Below are positions 42,436 to 51,544 of a stretch of 64,000 bases of DNA, piece after piece. The stretch is from Actinomycetota bacterium (GTDB lineage Bacteria; Actinomycetota; Actinomycetes; Propionibacteriales; Propionibacteriaceae), in NCBI GenBank assembly GCA_020161755.1, contig JAIUOS010000003.1, positions 62,001 through 126,000 of the forward strand, given 5' to 3'. A program made the translations under genes and the position numbers. A model generated the notes under the pieces. It did no database searches and had not been told where the DNA came from. It was given only the letters and a program-made list of their open reading frames with translations. The first letter of the stretch is position 1; each line of letters opens with the position of its first letter.

Positions 42436-43686
42436 CTACTTCTTGAGGTCCTTCTCGATGGCGGCGATCATGTCATCCCACGCCTTGGCCGGGTCGGTGG
42501 CCTTGCCGGAGATGATCTCGACCTGGGTCTTGCCCCAGTAGGTCCACACCGCGTTCATCTCGGGGATGGACGGCATCGGCACGGCCTGCGCCGCCACGGC
42601 CGCGAAGCCCTTGGTGATGGGGTCGTCGGCGAGGGCCTTCTCGGCGGCCGAGGTGAGCGCCGGGGTGCGGTTGCCGACCTTGTAGAGCTGGGTCTGGACC
42701 TCGTCGGTCGCGATGTAGTTCAGCAGGAAGTCGGCCGCCACGATCGGGTTCGCGCTCTTGGCGGAGATGTAGAAGCCCTGGACGCCCGAGAACGGGGCCG
42801 CGGTCTCGCCGCCGGCCGACGGGATCGGGTCGACCGAGATGTCGAGGCCGGCCTTCTTGATGTCGGCGATGCTCCACGGGCCGGTGATGTAGAACGGGGT
42901 CTGGCCGTTCAGGAAGGCGGACTTGGCCTTGTCACCGTCCATGGAGACGCTGATGTTCCTGGCCTTGCCCTGCGCGCCCAGCCACTCGGCGAACTTGTGG
43001 CCGGGGTCGCCGCCCATCGCGATGTCGCTGGTGTAGGAGCCGGACGCGTCCTGGGCGAACACCTTCGCGCCGAACGAGGTCTGCATCGGGTACATGTGGT
43101 AGGCGTCGCCGTTCTCGCTGACCTGGAGCGCCACCGGCACCTTCGAGTCCTTGGACGCGGCGATCATGTCGTCCCACGTGGCCGGGGCCGAGGAGGCGAG
43201 CTTGGTGTTGCGGATCAGTGCGATGTTCTCGATCGCGTACGGCACGCCGTAGGTCTGGCCGCCATAGGTGAACGCGTCGACCGCGACCTTGGCGAACGCG
43301 GAGGCCTTGTCGCCGAGCGGGACGGGGCTCACCGAGCCGTTCTGGAGCAGGCCGCCCAGCCAGTCGTGGGCGCCCAGCAGGATGTCGGGGGCGGTGCCGG
43401 CGTCGGAGGCGGCGGTGAACTCGTCGCGCATCTTGCCCGCGTCCTTGGTGACGAGGGTGACCTTGGCGTGGGTGGCCTCGGTGAACTGCTTCGCGGCGGC
43501 GTCGACGGCCTTGAAGCGGTCCTGGTCCACCCACATCGTCAGGGTGATACCGGTGTAGTCGGCGGCGGTGCTCGTCGCGGCGGCGGTGCTCGTCGCGCCA
43601 CTGGTCGGTGCTGCCGGGGTGGATGTACATGCACTGAGCGCCACGACCGCGGCGGCGACTCCCAGACTGACGATGCTCCTGCGCAT
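42436..43686 (-). CDS. Maltodextrin-binding lipoprotein, MalE-like
   Basis: A 416-residue extracellular solute-binding protein (family 1). Signal peptide with lipobox SAC (Cys near 20: SLGVAAAVVALSACTS) anchors it outside the membrane. The body follows MalE-type proteins: LTMWVDQDRFKAVD near residue 49 and GKTQVEIISGKATDPAKAWD near the end. The second of two adjacent ATGs (43686) has GAGGAG at the better distance. It is divergent from the LacI regulator with an operator-like palindrome between. Confidence 0.91.
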   Translation of the reverse strand: MRRSIVSLGVAAAVVALSACTSTPAAPTSGATSTAAATSTAADYTGITLTMWVDQDRFKAVDAAAKQFTEATHAKVTLVTKDAGKMRDEFTAASDAGTAPDILLGAHDWLGGLLQNGSVSPVPLGDKASAFAKVAVDAFTYGGQTYGVPYAIENIALIRNTKLASSAPATWDDMIAASKDSKVPVALQVSENGDAYHMYPMQTSFGAKVFAQDASGSYTSDIAMGGDPGHKFAEWLGAQGKARNISVSMDGDKAKSAFLNGQTPFYITGPWSIADIKKAGLDISVDPIPSAGGETAAPFSGVQGFYISAKSANPIVAADFLLNYIATDEVQTQLYKVGNRTPALTSAAEKALADDPITKGFAAVAAQAVPMPSIPEMNAVWTYWGKTQVEIISGKATDPAKAWDDMIAAIEKDLKK

Positions 43687-43770
43687 CATGCTCCTCTTCG
43701 TTGAATGGGCTGCGTCATTGGCCTCCAGGGCCGATCGCTGAGCCAGACCTTAGTACACCGTTGCAGGATT

Positions 43771-43788
43771 CGCGCAAGTTCTTGCGCG
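43771..43788. promoter_or_regulatory. LacI-type operator between malE-like and lacI-like genes
   Basis: CGCGCAAG-TT-CTTGCGCG is a perfect 8-base inverted repeat with the shape of LacI/GalR-family sites. A second weaker pair, TTGCG (43802-43806) and CGCAA (43819-43823), follows. Both lie in the 193-base divergent region and probably bind the LacI-type protein encoded at 43880. Confidence 0.7.
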
Positions 43789-43879
43789 ATTCGTTATCTG
43801 TTTGCGATCATCGGGATACGCAAGAGCTGCCCGGATCGGGTAGCTTCATCCCGCGACGCCGACGTCGATAGGAGGGGAC

Positions 43880-44917
43880 ATGGCCAAGAAGGGCGCTGAC
43901 AGCGCGGGGAAACCGCGCCTGTTGGACATCGCCGAGCTCTCCGGCGTCAGCACGGCAACGGTCTCCCGCGTGCTCAACGGCAAGCCCGGCGTGGGCGAGG
44001 AGGTGCGCAACTCCGTGTTGGCTGCTCTCGACATGCTCGGCTACGCGCGCCCGGCCGCGCTGCGGCGCAAGACCAGCGGCCTGGTCGGCATCGTCGTCCC
44101 CGAGCTGAACAACCCGATCTTCCCGGCGTTCGTGCAGGGGCTGGAGTCCCGGCTCGCCCAGCACGGCTACACGCCGCTGCTGTGCAGCCAGTCCCCCGGC
44201 GGCAGCACCGAGGACGAGGCCATCGAACTGCTGATGGGCCAGGGCGTGTCGGGGATCATCTTCGTCTCCGGCCTGCACGCCGACTCCTCGGCGGACCTGA
44301 GCCGGTACACCGACCTGCGCAGCCGGGGCATCCCGCTGGCGTTCATCAACGGCTGGGCGGACGGTGTCGACGGCGCCTTCGTGGCCACCGACGACGCGGC
44401 GGGCATGGACGGTGCCGTCCGGCACCTGGCCTCGCTCGGGCACACGGCCATCGGCCTGGTCGTCGGTCCGGACCGGTTCGTGCCCGCGCAACGCAAGGTC
44501 GCCTCGTTCCGCAGCGCGCTGGCTGAGCACCTGGGCATCACGGACGCCGAGCCGCACATCTTCCGCACGCTGTACACCCTCGAAGGCGGGCACGCCGCTG
44601 CCGAACGGATGCTCGACACCGGGCACACCGCGCTGATCTGCGGTTCGGACCTGATGGCTCTCGGCGCGATCCGTGGCGTCCGCGGGAGGGGCCTGCGGGT
44701 GCCGGCCGACGTCTCGGTGATCGGCTACGACGACTCCCCGCTGATCGCTTTCGTCGACCCGCCGCTGACCACGGTGCACCAGCCCGTCGGTGCCCTGTGC
44801 CAGGCGGTCACCACCGCGCTGCTCGGCGAGATCGACGGCAGCCCTGCGCCGCGTACCGAACTCGTCTTCCGGCCCGAGCTCATCGTGCGGGCATCCACGG
44901 GGGCTGCCCCGCGCTGA
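43880..44917 (+). CDS. LacI-family regulator of the maltodextrin genes
   Basis: A 345-residue repressor: N-terminal HTH RLLDIAELSGVSTATVSRVLNG (residues ~13-34) with the hinge-helix region, then a periplasmic-binding-like sensor domain (SGLVGIVVPELNNPIFPAF near 68). ATG is preceded by AGGAGGGG. It is divergent from the MalE-like gene, so control of malEFG and GH13 is likely; a maltodextrin or its product is the probable effector. Confidence 0.92.
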   Translation: MAKKGADSAGKPRLLDIAELSGVSTATVSRVLNGKPGVGEEVRNSVLAALDMLGYARPAALRRKTSGLVGIVVPELNNPIFPAFVQGLESRLAQHGYTPLLCSQSPGGSTEDEAIELLMGQGVSGIIFVSGLHADSSADLSRYTDLRSRGIPLAFINGWADGVDGAFVATDDAAGMDGAVRHLASLGHTAIGLVVGPDRFVPAQRKVASFRSALAEHLGITDAEPHIFRTLYTLEGGHAAAERMLDTGHTALICGSDLMALGAIRGVRGRGLRVPADVSVIGYDDSPLIAFVDPPLTTVHQPVGALCQAVTTALLGEIDGSPAPRTELVFRPELIVRASTGAAPR

Positions 44918-45004
44918 GACCGGCGCAATGGGCGACGGGCGATGCGCAACAGTGCCACCCGCGCCGGACCGGTCGCTGCCCGGCCTGCGACGAATACTGG
45001 CGGG

Positions 45005-46516
45005 GTGACCCGCACCGAGAGCGCCCTCGCCGGTGTGGCCGCCGCCGGGCTCGGGATCGCGGCCGGGCAACTCCTGGGCACTCTGGTCGACCCGGCGTCG
45101 GCGCCGCTGGTGGCCGTCGGGTCGGCCCTGATCGACCTCGCTCCGACGCCGGTGAAGGAATGGGCGGTGTCCACGGTCGGCACTGCGGACAAACCGCTCC
45201 TCATCGCCGGGATCGCCGTGGTCGCCGGTCTGGTCGCCGCACTGGCCGGGATCGCCGCGCGAAAGCGGCGCTGGGTCGGCGACCTGGCCTGCGCCGTGTT
45301 CGGCCTGGCGGGTGTCGTGGCCGCCCTGACCCGCGCGTCCGCCGGACCGCTGGACGCCGTGCCGAGCCTGCTCGCCGCCGCCGTCGCCGCGGTGGTGCTG
45401 CGCCTGCTCCTCGGCCGGCTCGAGCGCCGCGATCAGACTGCCGAACGCCCGCAGGCGCGCACGAAGGCGGGCCTCGACCGCCGCGTCCTGCTGGCCGGCG
45501 GCGCCGGCGTGCTGGCGACCGCCGCCACCGCGACCCTTCCCGGGGTGTCCCGCCCGCAGCCGACGGAATCGGCCGTCACCCTGCCGGCGCCCGCGGAGAC
45601 CGCGTCCGCCCTCCCCACCGGGCTCGACGCAACCGTCGCCGGCATCAGTCCCCTGCGCACCCCGGTCGCCGACTTCTACCGCATCGACACCGCCCTGTTC
45701 GTGCCCCAGCTCGGCACCGCCGACTGGACGCTGTCGGTGAACGGGCTGGTCGCGCGGCCGTTCGAACTCTCCTGGACCGAACTGCTCGCCCTGCCGATGA
45801 TCGAACGCGACATCACCCTCACCTGCGTCTCCAACGAGATCGGCGGACCCTACTGCGGCAGCACGCGCTGGCAGGGTGTGCGCGTCGCCGACCTGCTCGA
45901 GCGGGCGCAGCCTGCCGCCGGCGCCGACATGGTGCTCAGCACGTCCTCCGACGGGTTCACCGCGAGCACCCCGCTCGCGGTCCTCCTCGACGGCCGGGAC
46001 GCGATGGTCGCGGTCGCGATGGACGGCCGGCCGCTGCCCCGCGAGCACGGCTTCCCCGCCCGGCTGCTGACCCCCGGGCTGTACGGCTACGTGGGCGCCA
46101 CCAAGTGGCTGACGTCGCTGCGGGTGACCACCTTCGCGGCCGACCAGGCCTACTGGACCGTGCGGGGCTGGGGCGAGCGCGGACCGGTCAAGACCGCCAC
46201 CCGCATCGACACCCCCAGCGGTCGGGCGGCGGCCGGCGACACCGTCGTGGCGGGCGTTGCGTGGGCCACGCACCGCGGCATCAGCGCGGTCGAGGTGCAG
46301 GTGGACGGCGGCGACTGGCAGCAGGCCACCCTCGGGCCCGACGTCGGCCTTGACTACTGGCGACAGTGGTACCTGCCGTGGACCGCGACCCCCGGCTCGC
46401 ACCGCCTGGCGGCCCGCGCCCGCGACGGCGACGGCGTCGTCCAGACCGCCCAGGTGCAGGGCGTGCTACCCGACGGCCCGACCGGATACCACGTCGTGAC
46501 CGTCCAGGTGGGCTGA
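45005..46516 (+). CDS. Membrane molybdopterin-dependent oxidoreductase (sulfite-oxidase family)
   Basis: A 503-residue protein. About four helices in residues 1-145, then a twin-Arg pair R159-R160 (GLDRRVLLAGGAGV), an oxidoreductase molybdopterin-binding domain with Mo-ligand C274 in LTCVSNEIGG, and a C-terminal Mo-co dimerisation domain (AGVAWATHRGISAVEVQVDG). The catalytic part is predicted outside the membrane. GTG at 45005 is chosen over the ATG at 44942 since that would add 21 residues without a signal. The substrate cannot be told; the family includes sulfite oxidases and related enzymes. Confidence 0.83.
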   Translation: MTRTESALAGVAAAGLGIAAGQLLGTLVDPASAPLVAVGSALIDLAPTPVKEWAVSTVGTADKPLLIAGIAVVAGLVAALAGIAARKRRWVGDLACAVFGLAGVVAALTRASAGPLDAVPSLLAAAVAAVVLRLLLGRLERRDQTAERPQARTKAGLDRRVLLAGGAGVLATAATATLPGVSRPQPTESAVTLPAPAETASALPTGLDATVAGISPLRTPVADFYRIDTALFVPQLGTADWTLSVNGLVARPFELSWTELLALPMIERDITLTCVSNEIGGPYCGSTRWQGVRVADLLERAQPAAGADMVLSTSSDGFTASTPLAVLLDGRDAMVAVAMDGRPLPREHGFPARLLTPGLYGYVGATKWLTSLRVTTFAADQAYWTVRGWGERGPVKTATRIDTPSGRAAAGDTVVAGVAWATHRGISAVEVQVDGGDWQQATLGPDVGLDYWRQWYLPWTATPGSHRLAARARDGDGVVQTAQVQGVLPDGPTGYHVVTVQVG

Positions 46517-46570
46517 CCGCTCTGCGGCAACCGGCCCGTGCAGCCTCCGTTCATACGGCACGATGAGCAC

Positions 46571-49500
46571 ATGGCGCCGCTCGCACTGGGCCTGGACATC
46601 GGCTCGACCACGGTCAAGGCCGTCGTGCTGCGCGGGCGCACGGTGGTCTTCAGCGACTACCGGCGGCACAACGCCGACGTGCGCGGCGAGCTCCGCAACC
46701 TGCTCCGCACCATCGAGGGCCAGTTCCCGGACGTGGCCTTCGAAGCGGCCGTGACCGGGTCCGGCGGCCTCCAGGTCGCGCAGCTGATGGGCCTGGGGTT
46801 CGTGCAGGAGGTGATCGCCAGCACCGAGGCCGTGCAGCAGCTCCTCCCGGAGGCCGACGTGGTGATCGAGCTCGGCGGCGAGGACGCCAAGATCACGTAT
46901 CTGCGGCCGGTCCCCGAGCAGCGCATGAACGGCACCTGCGCGGGCGGCACCGGGGCGTTCATCGACCAGATGGCCAGCCTGCTCCAGACCGACGCCTCCG
47001 GCCTGGACGACCTCGCCGCCCGGTACCAGAACCTCTACCCGATCGCGTCCCGGTGCGGGGTGTTCGCGAAGTCCGACCTCCAGCCGCTGCTCAACCAGGG
47101 CGCCGCCCACACCGACCTGGCCGCGTCGGTGTTCCAGGCGGTCGCGCTGCAGACGATCTCCGGGCTGGCCGCCGGCAACCCGATCCGCGGCAACCTGGTG
47201 TTCCTCGGCGGACCGCTGCACTTCCTGCCGCAGCTCCGCGAGGCCTACCGGCGCGCGCTGGACGGCCACGTGGACAGCTACACCACCCCGGCCGACGCGC
47301 AGCTGTTCGTGGCGATGGGCGCCGCCCTGCTCGCCGAAGGCGCCCCGCGGACGGCCGCGCAGATGCTGGCCGGGCTGGGCACACCGGTCGGGTTGTCGCT
47401 GGCGCGCACCACGCTGCGTCCACTGTTCGCCAGCACCGACGAGGCGCAGGAGTTCCAGGCCCGCCACGCGGCGGCCAGCGTGCCGCGGGCCGACCTCGCC
47501 GGTGCCCGCGGCGCCTGCTTCCTCGGCATCGACGCCGGCTCCACCACGATCAAGGCCGTGCTGATCGACGCCGACGAGAACCTGCGCTTCTCCCACTACG
47601 CATCCAACCGGGGCGACCCGGTCACCGCGGCGGTGGAGATCGTCCACGAGGTGCGCGCCGGCCTGCCCGAGGGAGCCTGGCTCGGGCGCTCGTGCGTCAC
47701 CGGCTACGGCGAGGGCCTGATCCGGGCGGCGCTGAGGGTGGACGACGGCGAGGTCGAGACGATGGCCCACTACCGGGCGGCCGAGCACGTGTGCCCCGGG
47801 GTCAACTCGGTCATCGACATCGGCGGCCAGGACATGAAGTACCTGAAGATCCGCAACGGCGCGGTCGACTCGATCGCGGTCAACGAGGCCTGTTCCTCGG
47901 GCTGCGGCTCGTTCCTGCAGACGTTCGCCGAGACGATGGGCACCGACGTCGGCAGCTTCGCGCGGGCCGCGGTGGCCGCCGAGCGCCCGGTCGACCTCGG
48001 CAGCCGGTGCACGGTCTTCATGAACTCCTCGGTGAAGCAGGCCCAGAAGGAGGGCGCCGAGGTCGGCGACATCTCCGCCGGTTTGTCCTACTCCGTAGTA
48101 CGAAACGCGCTCTACAAGGTGATCAAGCTCAAGGACGCCAGCCAGCTCGGCGAGAAGGTCGTGGTGCAGGGCGGCACCTTCCTCAACGACGCGGTGCTGC
48201 GGGCGTTCGAGCTGCTCACCAAGACCACCGTGGTGCGTCCGGACATCGCCGGCCTGATGGGGGCGTTCGGGGCGGCGCTCACCGCGAAGGGTTACTACTC
48301 CCCCGGCGCGCACTCCGAGATCATGAGCCTGGCCGAGCTCGACGAGTTCAGCATCGACTCCGCGCTCGACACCTGCCGGCTGTGCCAGAACCACTGCCAG
48401 CTCACCATCTCCACCTTCGGCGACGGCACCCGGCACGTCTCCGGCAACCGGTGCGAACGCGGCGCGAGCACGGAGAAGGCGCCGCGCAAGTCCGAGCTGC
48501 CGAACCTCTACGACTACAAGTACCGCCGCATCTTCGGCTACCGGCGGCTCACCGAGGCCGCGACCACCCGTGGGGACATCGGCATCCCGCGGGTGCTGAA
48601 CATGTACGAGAACTACCCGTTCTGGTTCACCGCGCTGTCCTCGCTCGGCTTCCGGGTGATCCTGTCGGGCCGATCCAGCCACGACTCCCTCGCCCAGGGC
48701 GCGGAGTCGATCCCGTCCGAGAACGTCTGCTACCCGGCGAAGCTCGCGCACGGCCACCTGGAGGACCTGCTCGACCGGGGGGTGCGGACGATCTTCTACC
48801 CGTGCGTCCCGTTCGAGCAGCAGCAGTTCACCGAGGCCGACAACCACTTCAACTGCCCGATCGTCGCGTTCTACCCGCAGGTCCTGGAGAAGAACGTGCC
48901 GCGGCTGCGCGAGGCCGGCATCCGCTACCTCGACCCCTTCCTCAACCTCAACGAGCCCGAGCACCTCGCCCAGCGGCTGGTGGAAGTGTTCGAGGACTAC
49001 GACGTCACGCTGGCCGAGGCCCAGGCGGCGGTCACCGCGGCGTACGCCGAGGACGCGAAGGTGAAGGCCGACATCAAGGCCGAGGGACGCCGGGCGCTGG
49101 CCTGGCTGGCCGCCCACGACGCCCGCGGCATCGTGCTGGCCGGACGCCCGTACCACGTCGACCCGGAGATCAACCACGGCATCCCCGAGCTCATCACCGG
49201 CCTCGGCATGGCGGTGCTCACCGAGGACGCCGTCATCGACCTGCCGCAACTGAAGCGTCCGCTACGCGTGCGCGACCAGTGGGCGTACCACACCCGCCTG
49301 TACGAGGCGGCGACCACCAGCGCCGGCAACCCGCGGCTCGAACTGGTGCAGCTCAACTCCTTCGGGTGCGGCGTGGACGCCATCACCACCGACCAGGTGC
49401 AGGAGATCCTCGAGGCCGCCGACAACGTCTACACCGTGCTCAAGATCGACGAGGTGTCCAACCTCGGCGCGGCCCGGATCCGGCTGCGCTCGCTGAAGGC

Positions 49501-50926
49501 CGCCACCGAGGGACGGCGTCCGCGCGCCGACCTGCACAGTGCGGAGGTCGTCACCTATGCCGGCGACGCCGAGCGTGCGCCGCGTCCGGTGTTCACGAAA
49601 GCCGCGCGGCGCACCCACACCATATACGCGCCGCAGATGGCGCCGATCCACTTCCGGCTGGTGGTGGCGGTGCTGCGCCGGCTCGGCTACCGGGTCGAAC
49701 TGCTTGAGCACACCAGCCCCGACGACGTCGAGGTCGGCCTGAAGTACGTGAACAACGACGCCTGCTACCCGGCGATCATGGTGGTCGGGCAGCTCGTCAA
49801 CAAGTTCCTCACCGGCGGCGCCGACCCCGACAACGCCAGCGTCGCGATCACCCAGACCGGCGGCATGTGCCGCGCGACGAACTACGCGGGGATGCTGCGC
49901 AAGGGCCTCGCCGACGCCGGATTCCCGCAGGTGCCGGTGGTGGCGGTCAGCGCGCAGGGGTTCGAGGAGAACCCCGGGTTCAAGGTGAGCCCCGCGCTCG
50001 TGCACCGCGGCGTCCAGGCGCTGGTGCTGGGCGACCTGCTGCAGAACATGCTGTTGCGGCTGCGTCCCTACGAGGCGACGCCGGGCAGCGCGCAGGAGCT
50101 GTACCGCCGCTGGGACGCGGTCTGCCAGGAGTTCTTCACCTCCGGCGGCCACTCCCCCAGCCTCGGCCGGCGGGTCGGCTACGGGTGGATCATCGACCAC
50201 ATGGTCGCCGAGTTCGACGCCCTGCCGTTGCGCGACATCCCGCGCAAGCCGCGGGTCGGCCTGGTCGGCGAGATCCTGGTCAAGTTCCACCCGGACGCCA
50301 ACAACCACGCCGTCCAGGTGATCGAGGACGAGGGCTGCGAGGCGGTGCTCCCCGGCCTGCTGGAGTTCTTCGGCCAGGCGCTCTACACCGGCGACTGGAA
50401 GTGGCAGCACCTGGGGATCGGCGAGAAGTCGCGGCACGCGAAGAAGATCGGGCTGTGGCTGGTCGAGCAGTACCAGGAGCCGGCGAACCGGGCCCTGGCG
50501 CGGTGCGGCGGCAAGTTCACCGTGCAGGCACCGCTGGACACGATGGCGCAACGCGCACAGAACGTGGTCTCGCTGGGCACCACCGCCGGCGAGGGCTGGC
50601 TGCTGACCGCCGAGATGATGGAGCTGATCGAGTCCGGGACGCCGAACATCATCTGCGTCCAGCCGTTCGCCTGCCTGCCGAACCACGTGGTCGGCAAGGG
50701 CATGTTCCGCGAGCTGCGCCGGCTCTACCCGCACGCCAACATCGCCTCGATCGACTACGACCCGGGCGCCAGCGAGGTGAACCAGCTGAACCGCATCAAG
50801 CTGGTGCTGGCCAGCGCCCACAAGGCCGCGCGCGGCGAGTCGCCGCCGGTGCGCGACCTGGCCACGGTGGTGCCGCTGGAGATCACTCCTCGAACGGTGT
50901 CGGGTCTCCCGCCCCGTACCGGGTGA
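46571..50926 (+). CDS. Double acyl-CoA-dehydratase-activase-like protein (BadF/BcrA ATPase x2, DUF2229, HgdB-like)
   Basis: A 1451-residue protein with two ASKHA ATPase halves: GLDIGSTTVKAVVL with CAGGTGAF (C123), and FLGIDAGSTTIKAVL (~316) with CSSGCGSFLQTF (~440), the Fe-S pattern of 2-hydroxyacyl-CoA dehydratase activators. A Cys cluster CRLCQNHC and NRCERG follows at ~600-627, then a DUF2229-like and an HgdB-like region with NDACYPAIM (~1060), GGMCRATNY (~1095) and EDEGCEA (~1250). The family is broad but uncharacterised; no partner dehydratase is seen. It probably uses a low-potential Fe-S cluster and ATP. Start at ATG 46571 lacks a strong ribosome site. Confidence 0.85.
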   Translation: MAPLALGLDIGSTTVKAVVLRGRTVVFSDYRRHNADVRGELRNLLRTIEGQFPDVAFEAAVTGSGGLQVAQLMGLGFVQEVIASTEAVQQLLPEADVVIELGGEDAKITYLRPVPEQRMNGTCAGGTGAFIDQMASLLQTDASGLDDLAARYQNLYPIASRCGVFAKSDLQPLLNQGAAHTDLAASVFQAVALQTISGLAAGNPIRGNLVFLGGPLHFLPQLREAYRRALDGHVDSYTTPADAQLFVAMGAALLAEGAPRTAAQMLAGLGTPVGLSLARTTLRPLFASTDEAQEFQARHAAASVPRADLAGARGACFLGIDAGSTTIKAVLIDADENLRFSHYASNRGDPVTAAVEIVHEVRAGLPEGAWLGRSCVTGYGEGLIRAALRVDDGEVETMAHYRAAEHVCPGVNSVIDIGGQDMKYLKIRNGAVDSIAVNEACSSGCGSFLQTFAETMGTDVGSFARAAVAAERPVDLGSRCTVFMNSSVKQAQKEGAEVGDISAGLSYSVVRNALYKVIKLKDASQLGEKVVVQGGTFLNDAVLRAFELLTKTTVVRPDIAGLMGAFGAALTAKGYYSPGAHSEIMSLAELDEFSIDSALDTCRLCQNHCQLTISTFGDGTRHVSGNRCERGASTEKAPRKSELPNLYDYKYRRIFGYRRLTEAATTRGDIGIPRVLNMYENYPFWFTALSSLGFRVILSGRSSHDSLAQGAESIPSENVCYPAKLAHGHLEDLLDRGVRTIFYPCVPFEQQQFTEADNHFNCPIVAFYPQVLEKNVPRLREAGIRYLDPFLNLNEPEHLAQRLVEVFEDYDVTLAEAQAAVTAAYAEDAKVKADIKAEGRRALAWLAAHDARGIVLAGRPYHVDPEINHGIPELITGLGMAVLTEDAVIDLPQLKRPLRVRDQWAYHTRLYEAATTSAGNPRLELVQLNSFGCGVDAITTDQVQEILEAADNVYTVLKIDEVSNLGAARIRLRSLKAATEGRRPRADLHSAEVVTYAGDAERAPRPVFTKAARRTHTIYAPQMAPIHFRLVVAVLRRLGYRVELLEHTSPDDVEVGLKYVNNDACYPAIMVVGQLVNKFLTGGADPDNASVAITQTGGMCRATNYAGMLRKGLADAGFPQVPVVAVSAQGFEENPGFKVSPALVHRGVQALVLGDLLQNMLLRLRPYEATPGSAQELYRRWDAVCQEFFTSGGHSPSLGRRVGYGWIIDHMVAEFDALPLRDIPRKPRVGLVGEILVKFHPDANNHAVQVIEDEGCEAVLPGLLEFFGQALYTGDWKWQHLGIGEKSRHAKKIGLWLVEQYQEPANRALARCGGKFTVQAPLDTMAQRAQNVVSLGTTAGEGWLLTAEMMELIESGTPNIICVQPFACLPNHVVGKGMFRELRRLYPHANIASIDYDPGASEVNQLNRIKLVLASAHKAARGESPPVRDLATVVPLEITPRTVSGLPPRTG

Positions 50927-51506
50927 TCTCGACCTCGTCCTCGGACAGGTCGACGATCGTGGTGGGCTCCAGCCCGCAGTCGCCCGAGTCCAGGACGGCG
51001 TCCAGCAGCGTGCCGAGTTCGTCGTTGACCTGCCAGCCGTCGGTCATCGGGTCGTCGGTGCCCGGCAGGATCAGGGTGGAGGACATCAGCGGTTCGCCCA
51101 GGGTGCGCAGGAGGGCCAGCGCGGTCGTGTGCTGGGGCACCCGGACGCCGACGGTCTTCTTCTTGGGCTGCAGCATCACCTTCGGCGCCTCGCGGGTGGC
51201 CTTGAGGATGAACGTGTAGGCGCCCGGCGTGGCCGCCTTGACCGCCCGGAACACGTCGTTGTCCATCTGCACGTACTGGCCGAGCTGGGCGAACTCGCTG
51301 CACACGAGCGTGAAGTGGTGCTTGTCGTCGAGGTGGCGCAGGGTGCGGATGCGCTCGAGGCCGTCCCGGTTGCCGAGCCGGCACCCCAGCGCGTACCCGG
51401 AGTCGGTCGGGTACGCCACCAGGCCGCCGTCGCGCACGATGTCGGCCACCTGCGCGAGGGCGCGGGGCTGCGGGTTGTCGGGATGGACGTCGAAGTAGCG
51501 GGCCAC
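50883..51506 (-). CDS. yciO: YciO-type Sua5/YrdC family protein
   Basis: A 207-residue protein of the YrdC/YciO/Sua5 family. It starts ARYFDVHPDNPQPRAL like E. coli YciO, followed by PTDSGYALGCRLGNRDGLERI, the YciO hallmark, and SSTLILPG near residue 140. Sua5/TsaC proteins make threonylcarbamoyl-AMP for tRNA t6A; YciO proteins are less active and their role is unclear. GTG at 51506. The gene overlaps the 3' end of the activase gene by 44 bases on the opposite strand. Confidence 0.87.
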   Translation of the reverse strand: MARYFDVHPDNPQPRALAQVADIVRDGGLVAYPTDSGYALGCRLGNRDGLERIRTLRHLDDKHHFTLVCSEFAQLGQYVQMDNDVFRAVKAATPGAYTFILKATREAPKVMLQPKKKTVGVRVPQHTTALALLRTLGEPLMSSTLILPGTDDPMTDGWQVNDELGTLLDAVLDSGDCGLEPTTIVDLSEDEVEITRYGAGDPTPFEE

Positions 51507-51544
51507 GCCTGAGAGTAGCGCGCCGGGCGGATAGGGTGCGGAGC

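Noticed and set aside
46466-49249. 927-codon open frame on the minus strand
   Set aside because: It is the antisense shadow of the activase gene; the long frame follows from the high GC third position. No motif or plausible protein composition was seen.
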